From Shinisaurus crocodilurus (lineage: Eukaryota > Chordata > Lepidosauria > Squamata > Shinisauridae): a DNA stretch of 64,000 nt. A program made the position numbers and the translations under genes. The DNA is taken from the NCBI GenBank assembly GCA_021292165.1, contig CM037876.1, positions 119,851,379-119,915,378 on the forward strand, written 5' to 3'. A model generated the notes under the pieces. The model was not told the DNA's origin and searched no databases. It worked only from the letters and a program-made list of their open reading frames with translations. Shown here in pieces: positions 37,801 through 52,600 of the stretch (its first letter is position 1; each line of letters starts with the position of its first letter).

Positions 37801-40800
37801 TCAGCACTGGCGTGATGTGGTCCCGCCAGCGGCTGCCTTTAACCAGGCGAGCTGCCGCGTTCTGTACCAGCTGCAGCCTTCCGAACCGTCTTCAAGGGTA
37901 ACCCCACGTAGAGCGCATTACAGTAGTCTAGGCGAGAGGAGACCAAGGCATGAACCACTGATGGGAGCAGATGATTAGGAAGGTAGGGGCGCAGCTGCCG
38001 TATCAGATGGAGTTGATGGCTCTGTCACACTCACAAATTCATTTTTTGTTTTTTCACCTCACGAAAATGGCTCTGACCTGTCTAGCTACCAGCTCTTGCC
38101 TCTCGAAAGTTCTGGGCTTTTGGTTTCTGTTTCCCTGACTAAAGTCACATGTGCAAAGAAGACACAGGGTGGAAAGGAATCTTGTCGCTCTGTGCTTACG
38201 TGGTGGTGAGGCTGGGCCGAGCGAGGCAGCGGAGTCAGCTGAGACAGACAGTACAGCACAGTGGGTAGCAGTTAACCGCTCGCCTGAAAATAAATAAGCC
38301 CCATGGAACTCAGCGGAGCTTATTTCGGAGTAGACGTGTGTAGCGGATTGTGCTGTTAAGCGCAAACTGTCACGGGTGCTGGTCATAAGAAAAACCTGCA
38401 TATTTCTAAGATATTCCCTTCATAAGTAAAAAAGGAAAGCATGCAAAATATATACCGTGTGAAAAAGAAATGCAAATGCTTGTAAGAATGGGATTGTGTA
38501 AATAATATCTATTTAGTTGTAAATTAACATAGTTTCACAGTCAGATTTGCATCTTGTTCAGGAAATACATGGAAAAAGTGTCAATGGGAAACTTGATTTA
38601 AATCAGTGATTTAAATTGCCTTGATTTAAATAAATCCACCCTGTGTCTAACTATATTGTTGTAAAATAACTGTGTGAAAAATAGTATTTGCATATTTATC
38701 ACTGGTCACTTGAGGCATGGTACGCCTGGCACATTTCCCCCCTGCTGCATTCTGAATTATTTATGGCAGGTGTCCAACTGCTGTGATTGAGATGTGTCGC
38801 TGGTTGTGTATTCATTGTTCAGGGGAGAGTTAAGCACACTCTGAAGTGATTTCTGGTTTTTAGAGCTAATCCTTCTGTTAAGCTGCTGGATTGCATAGTG
38901 CTTTTGCCGTGATACCTGTGGCATTAAGGATGAGGGATCGCTTCATAGGTTACTCTTTTCAGAAATGGAGCTTCACATCAGTGTTGTGGGTTATGGAAAC
39001 CAAGGGCACAATCCTGCTGTGCTGCAGTTAAGTATCACTGAGTTCAGTGTGGAAAAGTAAATAACATGCTTAATTTCCCCATTAAAATCAGTGGGACTGA
39101 AATGCTGAGCTAAGCCTGGATTCATGCCCCCAGTGTCTCCTGGTCGTGTGTGTATGTTGATTAGGAAGCTGCCGTAGTCCTTTCCCCAATCTATTTGTTT
39201 GTTACATGCAAGCATGAGTATCACTTCCACTACAATGTGCACTGAAGTGAGTCTTCCACAGGACTGGTTTTGGATACCAGCTAAACAGGTCTGGTTGCTG
39301 ACTGGATAGAAAACCATCTGAGAACCCTATCTATGCTGAGAACCCTATCTATGTCGTCTTGGGAGATAATTGTAATAAGTAGTGAGTAAAATGCCTTTTA
39401 TGGTGTAACTTCTGGGTGTGTCGGTTCCATGTTACATGCTATCTGATAGGATGAAGGCAGCTGATAACAAACTAGGACTTGCATTTATATTTTTCTCCTT
39501 ATTATGTGTTTACAAGCTGTCTTTAGGTGGGTATTGATGCTCAACTGAACTTGTTTTAAGGGGTCTGGCTTTTTTGCAAGTGTAAAATTAAGGCTTTAAA
39601 GGAGCATCCTGTAAAGCATAAATATTTATTTTGAAAACCTTGTTTATTTGATTGCCATGGTGAACTGGGTATCCCAATTCTGTGGACCTGCTTCAGCTGT
39701 AGTGGCATAATCTGTGATCTGCATCACCACACAACCCTATCCTGGGAAGAGGGAAGGAGCTCACTGACTTAGGGTACTTCCAAATGGGCAGGTCCCAGCA
39801 CTACAATCTTTCCTTTTACACTATGAGCAAAATTGCTAGTGACACTCCAGGGGATATCGCACTTTTGGGGTGTGTGTGTGTGTGTACTGTGTACATACAT
39901 CCTGGTGTGTTCCATCCACGCAGTGGGTGTGATAGAGTGGATCGAATTTCCCAATTTCCCCCAACACTCAGGGTCGCTTTCATTATTTCCAAAACCTCTA
40001 CTTGAATAATTTCCTGAAGTTATTTCTTCAAAGGAATAAGGTGGAGCAGCAGTTAAGACTCCCCCCCCCCCATCAAGCCTTTAGGGACCAGGCAGTTGTG
40101 TTTGCTTCTTGCTGCCTTTTTAAAATTATTTTAACAAGTCTGCAGTTTATTAGAATCATATCATAGAATCATGGAATCATAGAAAAGTAGAGTTGGAAGG
40201 GTCCTACAAGGCCATCGAGTCCAACCCCCTGCTCAATGCAGGAATCCAGGTCAAAGCATCCCTGACAGATGACTGTCCAGCCGCACCTTGAATGCCTCCA
40301 GATTGGGAGAGCCCACCACTTCCCTAGGTAGTTGGTTCCATTGTCTTATTGCTCTGACAGTCAGGAATTTTTTCCTGATGTTTAGGTGAAATCTGGGTTC
40401 CTGTAACTCAGTGCTTCTCAATTATTTTCTGTCATGCCCCCCCTAGGAAGAAGAAAACATTTCGCGCCCCCCGCGCGACTGTAAATAGTATCATTTGTCT
40501 ATAAAATTGTTATAAGTACACCTCTGCATAACACTGTATCCTTATTAACGTATAAGAGAATAAAAAAAGAAAGAAATGTGGATCAATTTACAACAAAGAA
40601 TAGCTTTATTAACTGTAGCAGAAAAGATTTAAAGGAGCACAGGATTTAAAGGAACACAATATTAAAAAAAACTTTTAACTGAGGTCAAACGAGCCCCCCT
40701 TTACGGAGCCTCGCGCCCCCCCTGGGGGGCCCGCCCCACTATTTGAGAAGCACTGCTGTAACTTGAGCCCACTATTCTGTGTCCTGCAAACTGGGATGAT

Positions 40801-43800
40801 CGAGAAGAGATCCTGGCCCTCCTCTGTGTGACAACCCTTTAAGTACTGGAAGAGTGCTATCATATCTCCCCTCAATCTCCTCTTCTGAAGGCTAAACATG
40901 CCCAGTTCTTTCAGTCTCTCCTCATAGGGTCTTGTTTCCAGTCCCTTTATCATCCTTGTTGCCCTCCTCTGAACCCTCTCCAGTTTGTCTACATCCTTCT
41001 TAAAGTGTGGTGCCCAGAACTGGATGCAGTACTCAAGATGAGGCCTAACCAGTGCTGAGTAAAGGGGAATGATCATTTCTTGCGATTTGGACGCTATACT
41101 TCTATTAATGCAGCCCAAAATTGCATTTGCCTTCTTTCCAGCCACATCGCATTGCTGGCCCATATTCAGTTTGTGATCTACAACAATTCCAAGATCCTTC
41201 TCACTTGTAGTATTGTTGAGCCAAGTGTCCCCCGTTCTGTAAATCTGCATTTGGTTTCCTCTCCCTAGGTGCAGCACTTGGCATTTATCCCTATTAAATT
41301 TCATTCTGCTGTTTTCGGCCCAGCGCTCCAGCCTATTGAGATCGCTTTGAATTTTGTTTCTGTCTTCCACAGTATTAGCTGTTCCACCCAACTTTGTGTC
41401 ATCTGCAAATTTGATAAGCATTCCCTGCATCTCCTCATGCAAGTCATTAATAAAAATGTTGAAGAGCACTGGGCCCAGGACCGAGCCCTGTGGTACCCCG
41501 CTCGTTACCTCTCCCCAGTTTGAGAAGGAACCAATGATAAGCACTCTTTGAGTCCAATTCTGTAGCCAATTGGGGATCCACCTGATAGTTGTTCCATCCA
41601 GCCCACTTTTAGCTAGCTTGCTAATCAGGATATCATGAGGCACTTTTTTGAAAGCTTTGCTGAAGTCCAGATATATGATGTCCACAGCATTCCCACAGTC
41701 CACAAGGGAGGTTATCCCGATCGAAAAATGAGATCAGATTAGTCTGGCAGGATTTGTTCTTGACAAATCCATGCTGGCTTCTAGTAATCACTGCATTGTT
41801 TTCAAGGTGCTTGCAGAATGACTTTTTAATAATCTGCTCCAAAATTTTCCCAGGGCTTGATGTCAGACTGACTGGTCTATAGTTCCCAGGTTCCTCCTTC
41901 TTGCCCTTTTTGAAAAAAGGAACAACATTTGCCCTCCTCAGTCATCTGGCACTTCATCTGTTCTCCATGATTTCTCAAAGATAATAGACAGTGGTTCTGA
42001 GAGTTCTTCTGCCAGTTCCTTTATTACTCTAGGATGCAGTTTGTCAGGCCCTGGAGATTTAAACTCATTCAAAGTAACCAGGTGTTCCTTGACCATTAGC
42101 CTATCAATCTGAAGCTGCAATCCTGCCCCTTCAGTCTGCATTTCAGGTTTGCCAGGGGGCACATAAACTCTCTTTTGGGAGAAGACCGAGCTGAAGTAAG
42201 AATTGAACACTTCTGCCTTTTCTTTGTCTTCTGTTATCAATTTGCCATCTTCATTGCGTAGTTGAACCACCATTTCTTTCCTCTGTCTTTTACTATGCAT
42301 GTATCTGAAGAAAGCTTTCTTGTTGTTTTTAGCATCCCTCGCTAGCCTCAGCTCATTCTCAGCTTTAGCCTTCCTGACACTGTTCCTGCAGTTCTGTGCT
42401 ACCTGCCTGTACTCTTCCCTTGTAGCTTGGGACCTTACTTATCATTGTTCTGAGTTTGTTAAAATTGGCTTTCCTAAAATCCAGGGTATGCGTTTGGCTA
42501 CACTCAGCTTTTGCTTCCTTTAGAACCAAGAACTCAAGTATAACATGGTCACTTTCCTCCAGAGTTCCCGAAACTGCCACTTTATCCATTAAGTCGTCTC
42601 TGTTGGTTAGAATCAGGTCAAGGATAGCCGATCCTCTGGTTCCTTCCTCCACTTTCTGTACGAGGAAGTTATCAGCAACACAAGTCAGGAATTTCTTGGT
42701 GGGGCCATGTTTGGCAGAATTTGTCTCCCAACAGATATCAGGGAAATTGAAGTCCCTCATCACTACTACATCATGCCTCCTTGAAACATTGGTAATTTGC
42801 TTTTCAAAAGTTTCATCCTCCTCCTTGATTGGGTGGTCGGTAGTAGACTCCAACTGCCATGTTCGTCTTATCCTTTGCCCCCTTTATTTTAACCCAGATG
42901 CTCTCAATGGGGCTGCCAAGCTCATTCTCCTGTATCTCTGTGCAGAGATACGTATTTTTAACATACAGTGCAACTCCACCTCCCTTTCTGTTGCTTCTGT
43001 TCCTTTTGAACAAGTTATATCCTTCAATTGCTGTATTCCAGCCATGGGAGTCATCCCACCAAGTTTCAGTTATACCTATGAAGTCGTATTTGCCCTCGTG
43101 TATTAAGAGTTCAAGTTCATTCTGCTTGTTGCCCATACTCTGGGCATTAGTATAGAGACATCGAAGACTATGTGCTTTGTAGTCCGACTTCTTCCTACAT
43201 TAGTTCTGCTTAGCTGTTTTTCTGCTTTGTTTTTATTTTAATTTTAATCTTTTAAATCTGTAAGCTTTCTTATGGATCACTTTTTGATGGGCAGGTATCA
43301 ACTACCGTAATTGTTTACATTACCTTTTGCCCCTTACTGTATAAATCTGCCTAACCGAGAATACCACTTCTTGCTTCGGACTTCATGTTTCTTGTCCAGT
43401 TTGTGTCACAATAAAATAATTAGCCTTTAAGGTGTTATGTGTGTTTGCTCACCTGCTCTCTCCCTCTGAGTTGCATTTCTTTGGAGTTTGACTCCCAAGC
43501 AGAAGAAAAGCAAGGACTCTGATGTAAGGAAAGCTCAGGCTTAATATAAGGCATTTTGGCAGGAGGAGTTCAGCCCTAGTTCACACTTTCAGTGCAGAAT
43601 CGTGTTTCAGTTTTCTTCCAAGTGTGTACAAGTTTGAAGAACACTTCTGTATGGACCCTGTATGGTCCCTGTTGCAGCATTATATCGAAAATAGCACCAT
43701 TAAGCTAAGAATACAGATTGAAGAAGTGAAACCAACTGTACCCAAGAGGTATATGGCACAAGATACTCATGTAATTTTTATTTTTATTATTTTTTATTAT

Positions 43801-46590
43801 TTTATGTGTTGCTAACTCAACCTTGCTGAATCCATTAAGAGGTAAGAATACACTGTAACATTCTGTTGCAGGTCCCACTTGTTTGAATACTGAACTTGAT
43901 AAACAGATGCCTGTTAGTTTGGCAGGAAAATGGGGCCACCCATAGAGAAGATAGGTGCTTCTGCAGGACTTGGGAGACTCCTCCACTACGTAGAACAGGC
44001 TTCCCCTACCTGGTGCCCTCCAGGTATGTTGCAAATTCCCACTGGCCATGCTGGCTGGGCACGATGGGAGTTGCAATCCAACACATCTGGAGGGCAGCAG
44101 GTTGGGAAGGCTGGTGTAGAGAAACAATGATTTGTACATGAACAGGAGAGAACCCCTCCCCCAGTGAACTAAAGAACTACCCAGAAAGGATCAGGAATGC
44201 TCAGGAGCCCCAGAGTAGGCAGATTCACCTGAAAATTAAGGAGGAGGCGATATTGTGTGTGTGCGTGTATAGTTTTAAATGGAAAGAGCAACCATTTAGA
44301 GTGGAATATTCTTAAATGTGGAGGGTGACATTTGCGGAAAGGGGATGGTGAGAAAGGAAGGAGAGACAAGACCATGAAGAGCCTTTTAATAAATAAGGAC
44401 AAAAGTTAAAGCCAGATGACATGTGAATCAGGATGCCAGTGAAGGGAACCAAACAGTGGCTGAATATGATTTTTAAAAATGCAGCTGGCAAGATGGAGAA
44501 TTCTGGCAGCAACCTCTGAATGGAGATAAGTGGATCGAGTTGGAGGTGAGGAAAGCCACTGAGAAGACTGCTGAAAACAGTGTGGGCCAATGACTTTGCA
44601 GTGGGGAGAGTTGGAAACAGATTTTGGCGATACCGTCGAGGTGTTGGCAGCTAACTGAATGCAAGAAGTAAAGGGGGGTGTCGGGGATGATGCACAGTCA
44701 GTAGGGTATATTAATTTTAGTTTTATTCAGTGGCACTGAGGTAGGTAGGTAGGAACGGCAGGAGGGCCTCCTTTCAGAGAGCTCAGAATGCTGTACATGG
44801 TTCTTTCCTCTTCCCCTATTTTATCCTCCACAGCAATCCTGTGAGATGGGTTAGTGAGTGCCTTGCCCAAAGTCATCCCATGAGTTTCCTGGCTGATTAG
44901 GGAGTAGAGCAGGGGTGGGCAACTTGTGGCCGTCCAGATGTTTTGGTCTACCAAGTTCCATCAGCCTTAGTCAGCATAGCCAATGGTGAAGGATCATGGG
45001 AGTTGTAGACCAAAATATCTTGAGGGCTACAAGCTGCCCACCCCTGGAGTAGAGTGTGATGGAAATGGAGGTAAGCTCAGTAGGGAAGATGAGATGATCC
45101 CATTTTTAAAACCTATTCAGTTTAAGTTGGTGACAAAAGGGAGATTGTTGAAAATTCTGAAAGTAATTTGGCAATTCAGGCTTGGTATAAGGGCAGGGAT
45201 GAACAGGAGTAAAGTAAGATGTGGAATGAAATTTTCCTGTACTTGTCAGGTTCTTATTACTCTGTCTCAGTTCTCCGCAATTAGGTTGGAGATCTATAGC
45301 TGAGGTAAACTGATGGAAAAAATAAACAGCTATGTATTCATTCCATTCTCAAGGTTCACATGATGAAGTATTAGTGGAGGCCAGTGGTTCTCGGCCAAGA
45401 TGCAGAAATCAGCGGGGGAGACTTCCAGTCCTTCTGGAGTCCTCCACAGTCAGTTTCTGATCTTAGTGTTGAGGTTCTGGATCTGGATGTTTTATAATCC
45501 AATCTGTGTGCTAACAGCAGCCTATTATCCACACACAGATCTTTGCAGAGTTCACCTCCCCACAACAGATTGTGTGCAGTCCCAGCAGCTCCAGCCTTGC
45601 CTGCCCTCGTTATCACATTAGCTTTCAGCTTCCCCAGTTGCAGATAAATCCATGGAGTCAGGAAACACACTGGAACACCACAGTTTCTAAATCTACCTGT
45701 TTATTTACTTATACAAAGTAAGCTCTACAGAGTATACATTTCCTAGTTACAGTCCATGTGCAGAGTATAAATGCATAGCAAGCATTAAGTCCAGTGGAGA
45801 GAAGTTGAGCTTCCTCCACCTCAGCAAAGGCGTTACATTGTTGCAGGAACAAAGGAAAAGAGCACGAGAGAAGACCAAAACCTTTCCCTTAAAATGGCTT
45901 CTGCCTGAACAAGTCAGTACGTCATCAGAACAACAAACCATGTGACCAGTACGTTTCATTCCCACAGACTTGGTTCCCATGCATTCAAGAATAGACTGTT
46001 CATAAAAGACCAGACATAACACAGACCTGTTTTCACAGATCCAAACTGTACCTTCCAAGTGTAAACAAAATGTGCTGCAGCTTGAAAGTGAGAAATATCA
46101 CAACACTTAGGGTTGTTGAACACAATTGCAACATGAAGCTATGTAACTGGAATTCATTAACCCTTTTTTTAAACGTTTCTTGGGGTCCTGGATAAGGATG
46201 CAGGGTGGCTCTTACTGTACCAACAGTAAATTGTTTCCCATGCAGTTACCATCTGTCTGCCTCATGCATGTGATGAAGTTGGGTGTTGACCGACTACAGA
46301 AGTACATGCTACAGTAAATAGGATTGTCTAAGGTAACAGTCTGTGTTAGAACATGTGGTTGTCATGTTAAGGATTGAGCAAGCCATGCATTTAGAGCAGT
46401 GTTCTCCAACCTTGGGTCCCCAGATGTTTTTGGCCTACAACTCCCAGCATGCCCCAGCCAGCTTGAAAATGCTAAGATACTTTTTATGGTTTAAATGTTA
46501 CAATTACACATGCCTTTCTTTTCCTTCAATATTCACACAAGGTTTAGAAGACATTTCAGGAAACTACCCTTGCAAATTGCAAAAGGAAGC

Positions 46591-46625
<35 letters not shown>

Positions 46626-49600
46626 CAATTTATTTATTTATTTATTTATTATATTTGTTAATTGCCCATCTGGCCGGTCACCCATTATATATTCATAATT
46701 TAATGTATTACTTAATTTCTTAAAAGTATAAGCCTGCTAAAACAGGTTACTCACTGCAGACCAGTTTTTAAAATAATATTCATTACTTGTTTAAATGACT
46801 ATTTCACTCTATAGTTTGCCTTGTGACTTTATTGTGCCCTCTAGTGGGGAAATTACATGAAATTCAAAGGGGTTGTTGCACAAATGATTGAGAGATAAAG
46901 TACCTATGCGTCTTAAAGAGAGTATCTTCGGGTCATGTAGGGCTGCTGAATAAAATGCCATTGCTTAACTTTCTTTATAAGGCAAAAGACCCCAAATTTG
47001 TGAAGACCGTCTGGAGATCAGAAAGAGCCAAGTTAAGACATTCAGGAGTAAAGATGGCGGATCTTTTTCTTCCTTTGCAGGAGTGGCAGAAACTGAACTA
47101 TGACATCTATACCCTACGTCAACTGCGAAGGGAAGTGAGAAACAGATGGAAACGCATTTTGGAAGATTTGGGTAAGTGTTTAAGTTGTATTTTTTTCTTA
47201 CAGTATTTAAAATGAATCACTTACAGTAAATATGTATGAAATATATATCCATAAGTATCAATAAGGATGTAGTAATACAAGTATCCATAAAGATAGTAAA
47301 GAAACTATGCATAAACTTCAGAAAAAGCAGACCAAATATCCATGTATTTATCCATCTACAGGTGGCGTCTAAATACCACCCGTTCAAATGTTGAAAGCGT
47401 TATTAGGTCCTCAATCCATTGTCTTATAGGAGGTGAGCGTTTATCTTTCCAGTGTTGTAATATCAGTCTTTTAGCTGTCAAGAGAGCATGGAAAATCCAC
47501 ATGCGTTCTCCTTGTGATAAATTCCATACAGCAGGTATATAATTTAAAGGGCGTGTGCATTGGTAAATATTAAAGGGCATTCTAATGCTAGATTTATCCA
47601 TACTATGACCTCTACCCAAAAAGATGCAACCACTGGGCATTGCCAAAACATATGGGTAAACGAAGCATTCTCAGTATTACACCTCCAACAGTTAGCTGAC
47701 TTAGACAAACCCTTATTAAAAAGACGTTGTGGTGTCCAATAAACATGAAACAAAAGTTTTTGCTGAATAAGACGTAACCTAAGATCCATAGACCCTTCTG
47801 ACACAGACACAAAAACAATGTTCCATTGATTAGGCAACACAAGGCCATCTAATTCTCTGTGTATCATATTTATTCACTGATAATAAATATTTATAAACAT
47901 GAATCGTAGGTCGATATAACTGGTCAGCCTCAATCAATGCATCGAATAGCAAAGGAGGCTCTGAAGCTGTAAAAGCAAGCACAATAAACCTAGATTCTAA
48001 CCAATGTTGCAATTGCAAGTATTGCCATTCACCTGAAGCAGGCAAGTTATATTTAGCACTCAAAGCCAAAAATGACAAAAACTTATCATCTACACTCACT
48101 AATTGATCCAAAGTAAAAATCAACCTGTCTGTCCAAGCCCACCACAGGAACCTATTCTTAACAATTTTTAAATCCAGGTTACCCCATAAAGTCAGTTTGG
48201 CATGAGAAAAATGGGTCAAACTGTAATTGACGAGATATAATACGCTACACCTCTCTAAATGCCGTAATTGTAGGAGGCACCCTATCCATTTTAGTGTAGT
48301 GAGACCCTAATGCCATCCATTTGGAGAGGATCCAGACATAAAGATTCCAAAACTGACCAGTTTTCCAATCTAAGTGGAAAAGATCAGAATTTAGAACTGG
48401 TCAACAAATAAGCCCTATGATATAAAGCAAGATCTGGAAAGCCCAACACACTTTCTTTAGTTGAAAGTTGCATCTTTTTCAAAGAGATTTGTGGAGGCGA
48501 GAAACCCCAGAAAAAATTGTGAAACAAAGCATTAAATTTTTGAAAATAATTGCCAGGTATAAGTAGAGGAATCCCACATAAAACATATACAATCCTAGGT
48601 ACGATATTCATCTTAAGTGTATGAACCTTACCCCACAAACTCAACTTAAGAGATGCCCATCTGTCTATGTCCCGTGAAATCTCATTAATCAACTTACTCA
48701 AATTAAGTTTAATCATTTGGGATATGTCTCTAGGGGTAAGTATTCCCAAGTAAGTAATAAAATCTGGGCACCATCGATATTGCCACTGAGTTAATACACT
48801 CTGAGATATATTATCTCCAATCAGCATCAATTCAAACTTTGACCAACTAATTAAATAGCCAGACAAATCACCAAAGTTATTCATCACCTTCATCAAAGCA
48901 GGAACCAATGACTGGAGTTTCAAAATAAACAATAAAAGATCATCAGCACAGAGAATTGTTTTGGTTTTTTTCATTATTTTTTTCATATGGTTTTTATTTT
49001 GTTTTGGTGTAATTCACATTTTAAAAACTAATAAAAAATTAAAAAAGAAAAAAGAAAAAAAGTTGTATTTTCTTCCTATTCACATGGATTCAAATTACGT
49101 ATAAGGAAGTCACTAGATCACTGTGGAAGCCTTCCCCAGCCTGGTGGTCTCCTGATGTTTTGGACTTCAGTTCCCATCAGCCCTAGGTAGCATAGGAAAG
49201 CTGGAGCAAAGTGTGCACAGTTTGGGCTAGCCCCCTTTTTCCAGACTGCTTACTGGTACAAGGGAGGGATAGATGCCAGTGTGTAAGAGAGAGTCATATG
49301 ACTGGGAGAAGAGGAGGCAGCATTTTCACTTGCAGTGAGTACGGTATATGGCTGGTTGAGAAGATCGTGTGTGCTCTACAGAAAACAATTCAGGGGAAGT
49401 CTCAGTGATCACTAAAACTAGTGTCTTTACTGGTGTCCCCTTCATCACAAAGTGTTCTGATGCTCTTGTTGTAAAAGCCGTTCCTATGCTTGTCAAAGAA
49501 TTCATATGCTGTTGACCCAGCAAAGTTGGAGGTACCATTTCATATTTCAGGGTTGGGGAAGAACTCAGAAAGAAGGGCAATATTCTCATTTAGGTTTAAA

Positions 49601-52600
49601 GGCCTGACATTGGATATATCCCAGATCAAATTGCAAAGTGAAAAAAGTATATATTCAGAGCAATTGCTATAGTTATTTTAAAAGAGAAGTGTTGTGGCAC
49701 CTTAAAGACTAACACATTTTTATGACGCTGCTCTAATAACAGTAATTAGTAAAAACAGTAAAAACAGTAATAACAAACCAAACACAGTTTATCTATCCTT
49801 TGTTATAAGCAAAGGGACTTTGTGCCTTCAGCATGCATATCCAGTAGTAGTAGATTTATTGTTGTAACCACAGGTCATAACAAGTATCAAAATCCAAACA
49901 TACACACAAAATACAACCAAACTGTAAATACAAAATACCTAAAACAATTACAGCCCCAAGAAAAGTGGTCGAAATACAAAAATACAACCTAAAATACTAT
50001 TTGGCCAGATGTCTGACAGGATTAATAGTTAAAATATTCTTTCTAATTTTAAAATATATTTAAAACTGTTGTAAACCGCCCAGAGAGCTTCGGCTATTGG
50101 GCGGTATAAAAATGTATTAAATAAATAAATAAATAGTTAAAATATTCTTTCTAATTTTAAAATATAACATAGTAAAAATGGTCACTTGATGACTAACATA
50201 AGGAGATACATCCGCCAGCAAAAAAATTATACATTCCACTTCTGAACCTGAGAAGTTATCAATATCAGATTATATCCAGTACACAAACCCATTTAATAGT
50301 TTGTAACACCAATAGTCATTCAGTGTGTAGGACCAGTAAGTTGTCCAGAATTTTAAGTGCTCCTGAGGGATAATTACATGTGGTCTGACATGACTCCTGT
50401 CCCCTTCAAATGGCTTCCCTAAACAATGTCAATGAGCTTCAAAATCCTCTTAAACCTATCTTTGTATGATAACTGTGAGAACAGGTATGGCAGTATGGGA
50501 AAAAATCTAAAAGGAAACATGAAAGAAGAAATGGATTTTCCAAATTTTGTGCAATGGTGAGACATTTCATGCTTTGCCCCCCTTGCTCAATACTTGGCCC
50601 CTTGTTTCATCAAAACTTTACCTTGATTTGGGCTACTTTTGTCCCTTTTGTAGCAGTGTTTGCTGTAACATTCTACAAGAGTATGGTGTGGAGTATTTGC
50701 TAAGATGGGGCTCAAAATACTTCTGCTCTAGGTTTTCAGAAGGAAGCAGATACTCTGTTATCGGTGACGAAACGAAGCATTGTTAGTAACTCTCAGAACA
50801 TGAGCAAAGCCCGTGAGATCCTCTTGAAATTGTCTGAAGAGACTACAATTTTCCCAACAAGCTGGGAGCTCTCAGAGAGATACCTCTTTGTGGTGGTAAG
50901 TCTCCACTTCTCTCTTTCCATGATTGTTTTCACATGTTCATTCATGAAACTGCCCTCAAAAGAGGCACCTAATGTCAAATTCAACATTTTTAAAAAACAA
51001 ATAAACAAAGGAAGAATGGCATTTAGGTAATAGGCCTATGATTGTTTAATCTCTGTTAAATTAGGAGGAAAGAAAACCTGACTTGGTCAGGCCTGTGTGT
51101 ACTTTACAATCTTATTGTCCAAGTGCAGTATTTGGCATCCAGCAAATAACTTCTTTCCGCTAATGTCAGCCTCTCTTTTGGAATTTAAAGTTTCTAGTCC
51201 TTATGGTTATAAAGAGCACCTTAGAAATGTGTGAACAGTGTCTTGTTAAACGCTAGGAAACCTTAGGGAGAGGGATTGCACATGGCTTCCAGTGGCTGGA
51301 AACTAGGGGTGAAATCCGTGAAGTTCTCACTGATGGAACTGCTGCTTTCAACAGAACTGGGAGGATGGGTGAGTCCCCCTCCCTGCTGCAGCCGCGTGCC
51401 CTCACAATCTGCTCTGGAGGGTTGGGGGATCCTCCTCAGCAGGTCTCCAGGGGGCATGCCAGGCTGCAGTGGGGAGGAGAGAGGGAGAAAGTCCTGTCAA
51501 GTGAGCAGACGTCCACTGATGTGGCATTGGCTTCTCACTATGTTCCATTTGCCCACTTACCCCAACGTACACCTTTGCAGCCCCCAGTCCGAAAAATTAT
51601 AAATATTGTTGAAAGTTGTCATTTTAAAAGCCAAATGAATGCACATGCACGCAAATATTTATTAAACTGTTATGCACAATGTATTCTGAGGGAGAACTTT
51701 CTCCCCAAGAGTACATACAGTCCTGAATTCACAAATCAATATTTGTTAAGATGATTTATACCCAACCTTTCTGTTGCAATCACAATACACAGGGCAATTT
51801 ACAAGATTAAAATTACAGATAAAGTTCATGATGTCAGTAAAACATTACATTTAAATAGAGACATATGTGCAGCAGAAAAAATAACTCAGATCAGTCTACT
51901 ATGGCATTAAAATGTGTGATTGGGAAATCTCACTGGCTTATGTTCTGCTAGCACAGTGTTCTCCAACCTTGGGTCCCCAGATGTTTTTGGCCTACAACTC
52001 CCAGCATGCCCCAGCCAGTGTAGCTGGCTGGGACATGCTGGGAGTTGTAGGCCAGAAACATCTGGGGACCCAAGGTTGGAGAACACTGTGCTAGCAGAAC
52101 ATGTCTAGCTAAATACAGTCGTGCTCATGATTGACCTCATCCAGGCTTGTCTGCCATAAATACTAATACAGTAATACCTTGGATTGCAAGCATAATTCGT
52201 TCTGGAACTGTGCTTGTAATCCAAAACACTCTTATATCAAAGCGAGTCTCTGGCGGGCGTGAGCGGGGCCGATTTTGGCCTGCTCGAGGCGAGCGGTTCC
52301 ATCCCTACGACTACTTGTATTGCAAGACGTCGCTTGATTATCAAGTCAAAATTTATTTTAAAAAATTGCTTGTCTTGCAAAACACTCTCAGACCAAGTTA
52401 CTTGCAATCCAAGGTATTACTGTATTTGACTTCTGTGCCTGATCCAGCGCCAGGCTTTACATCACTGCAAGCTCACTTTGTTATGGAAGTGTAGCAGTGT
52501 ACTAAAGAAAACAGATTTGAGAGCCTTTTCATTAGGAGAGGCACAGGCAGCATTATTGACCGTTTTCTCTGCGTCGTTTTTGCTATTGCAATACTGTACC

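Larger units (their letters stand above)
24606..47080 (+). other. MREG intron 2 (22.5 kb)
   Basis: Bounded by donor GTATGG and acceptor TCCTTTGCAG. It contains most of the repeats in the window: Sauria SINE, R4-like LINE remnant, L1 end, CR1 copies, L2 with palindromic insertion, 5S-type SINE, hAT miniatures and a solo LTR, all listed separately. Confidence 0.9.
47172..50731 (+). other. MREG intron 3 (3.6 kb)
   Basis: Donor GTAAGT, acceptor CTGCTCTAG. About half of it is the inverted L1 insertion at 47182-49074. The rest includes a hAT half element at 49122 and a LINE-type tail near 50070-50135. Confidence 0.92.
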
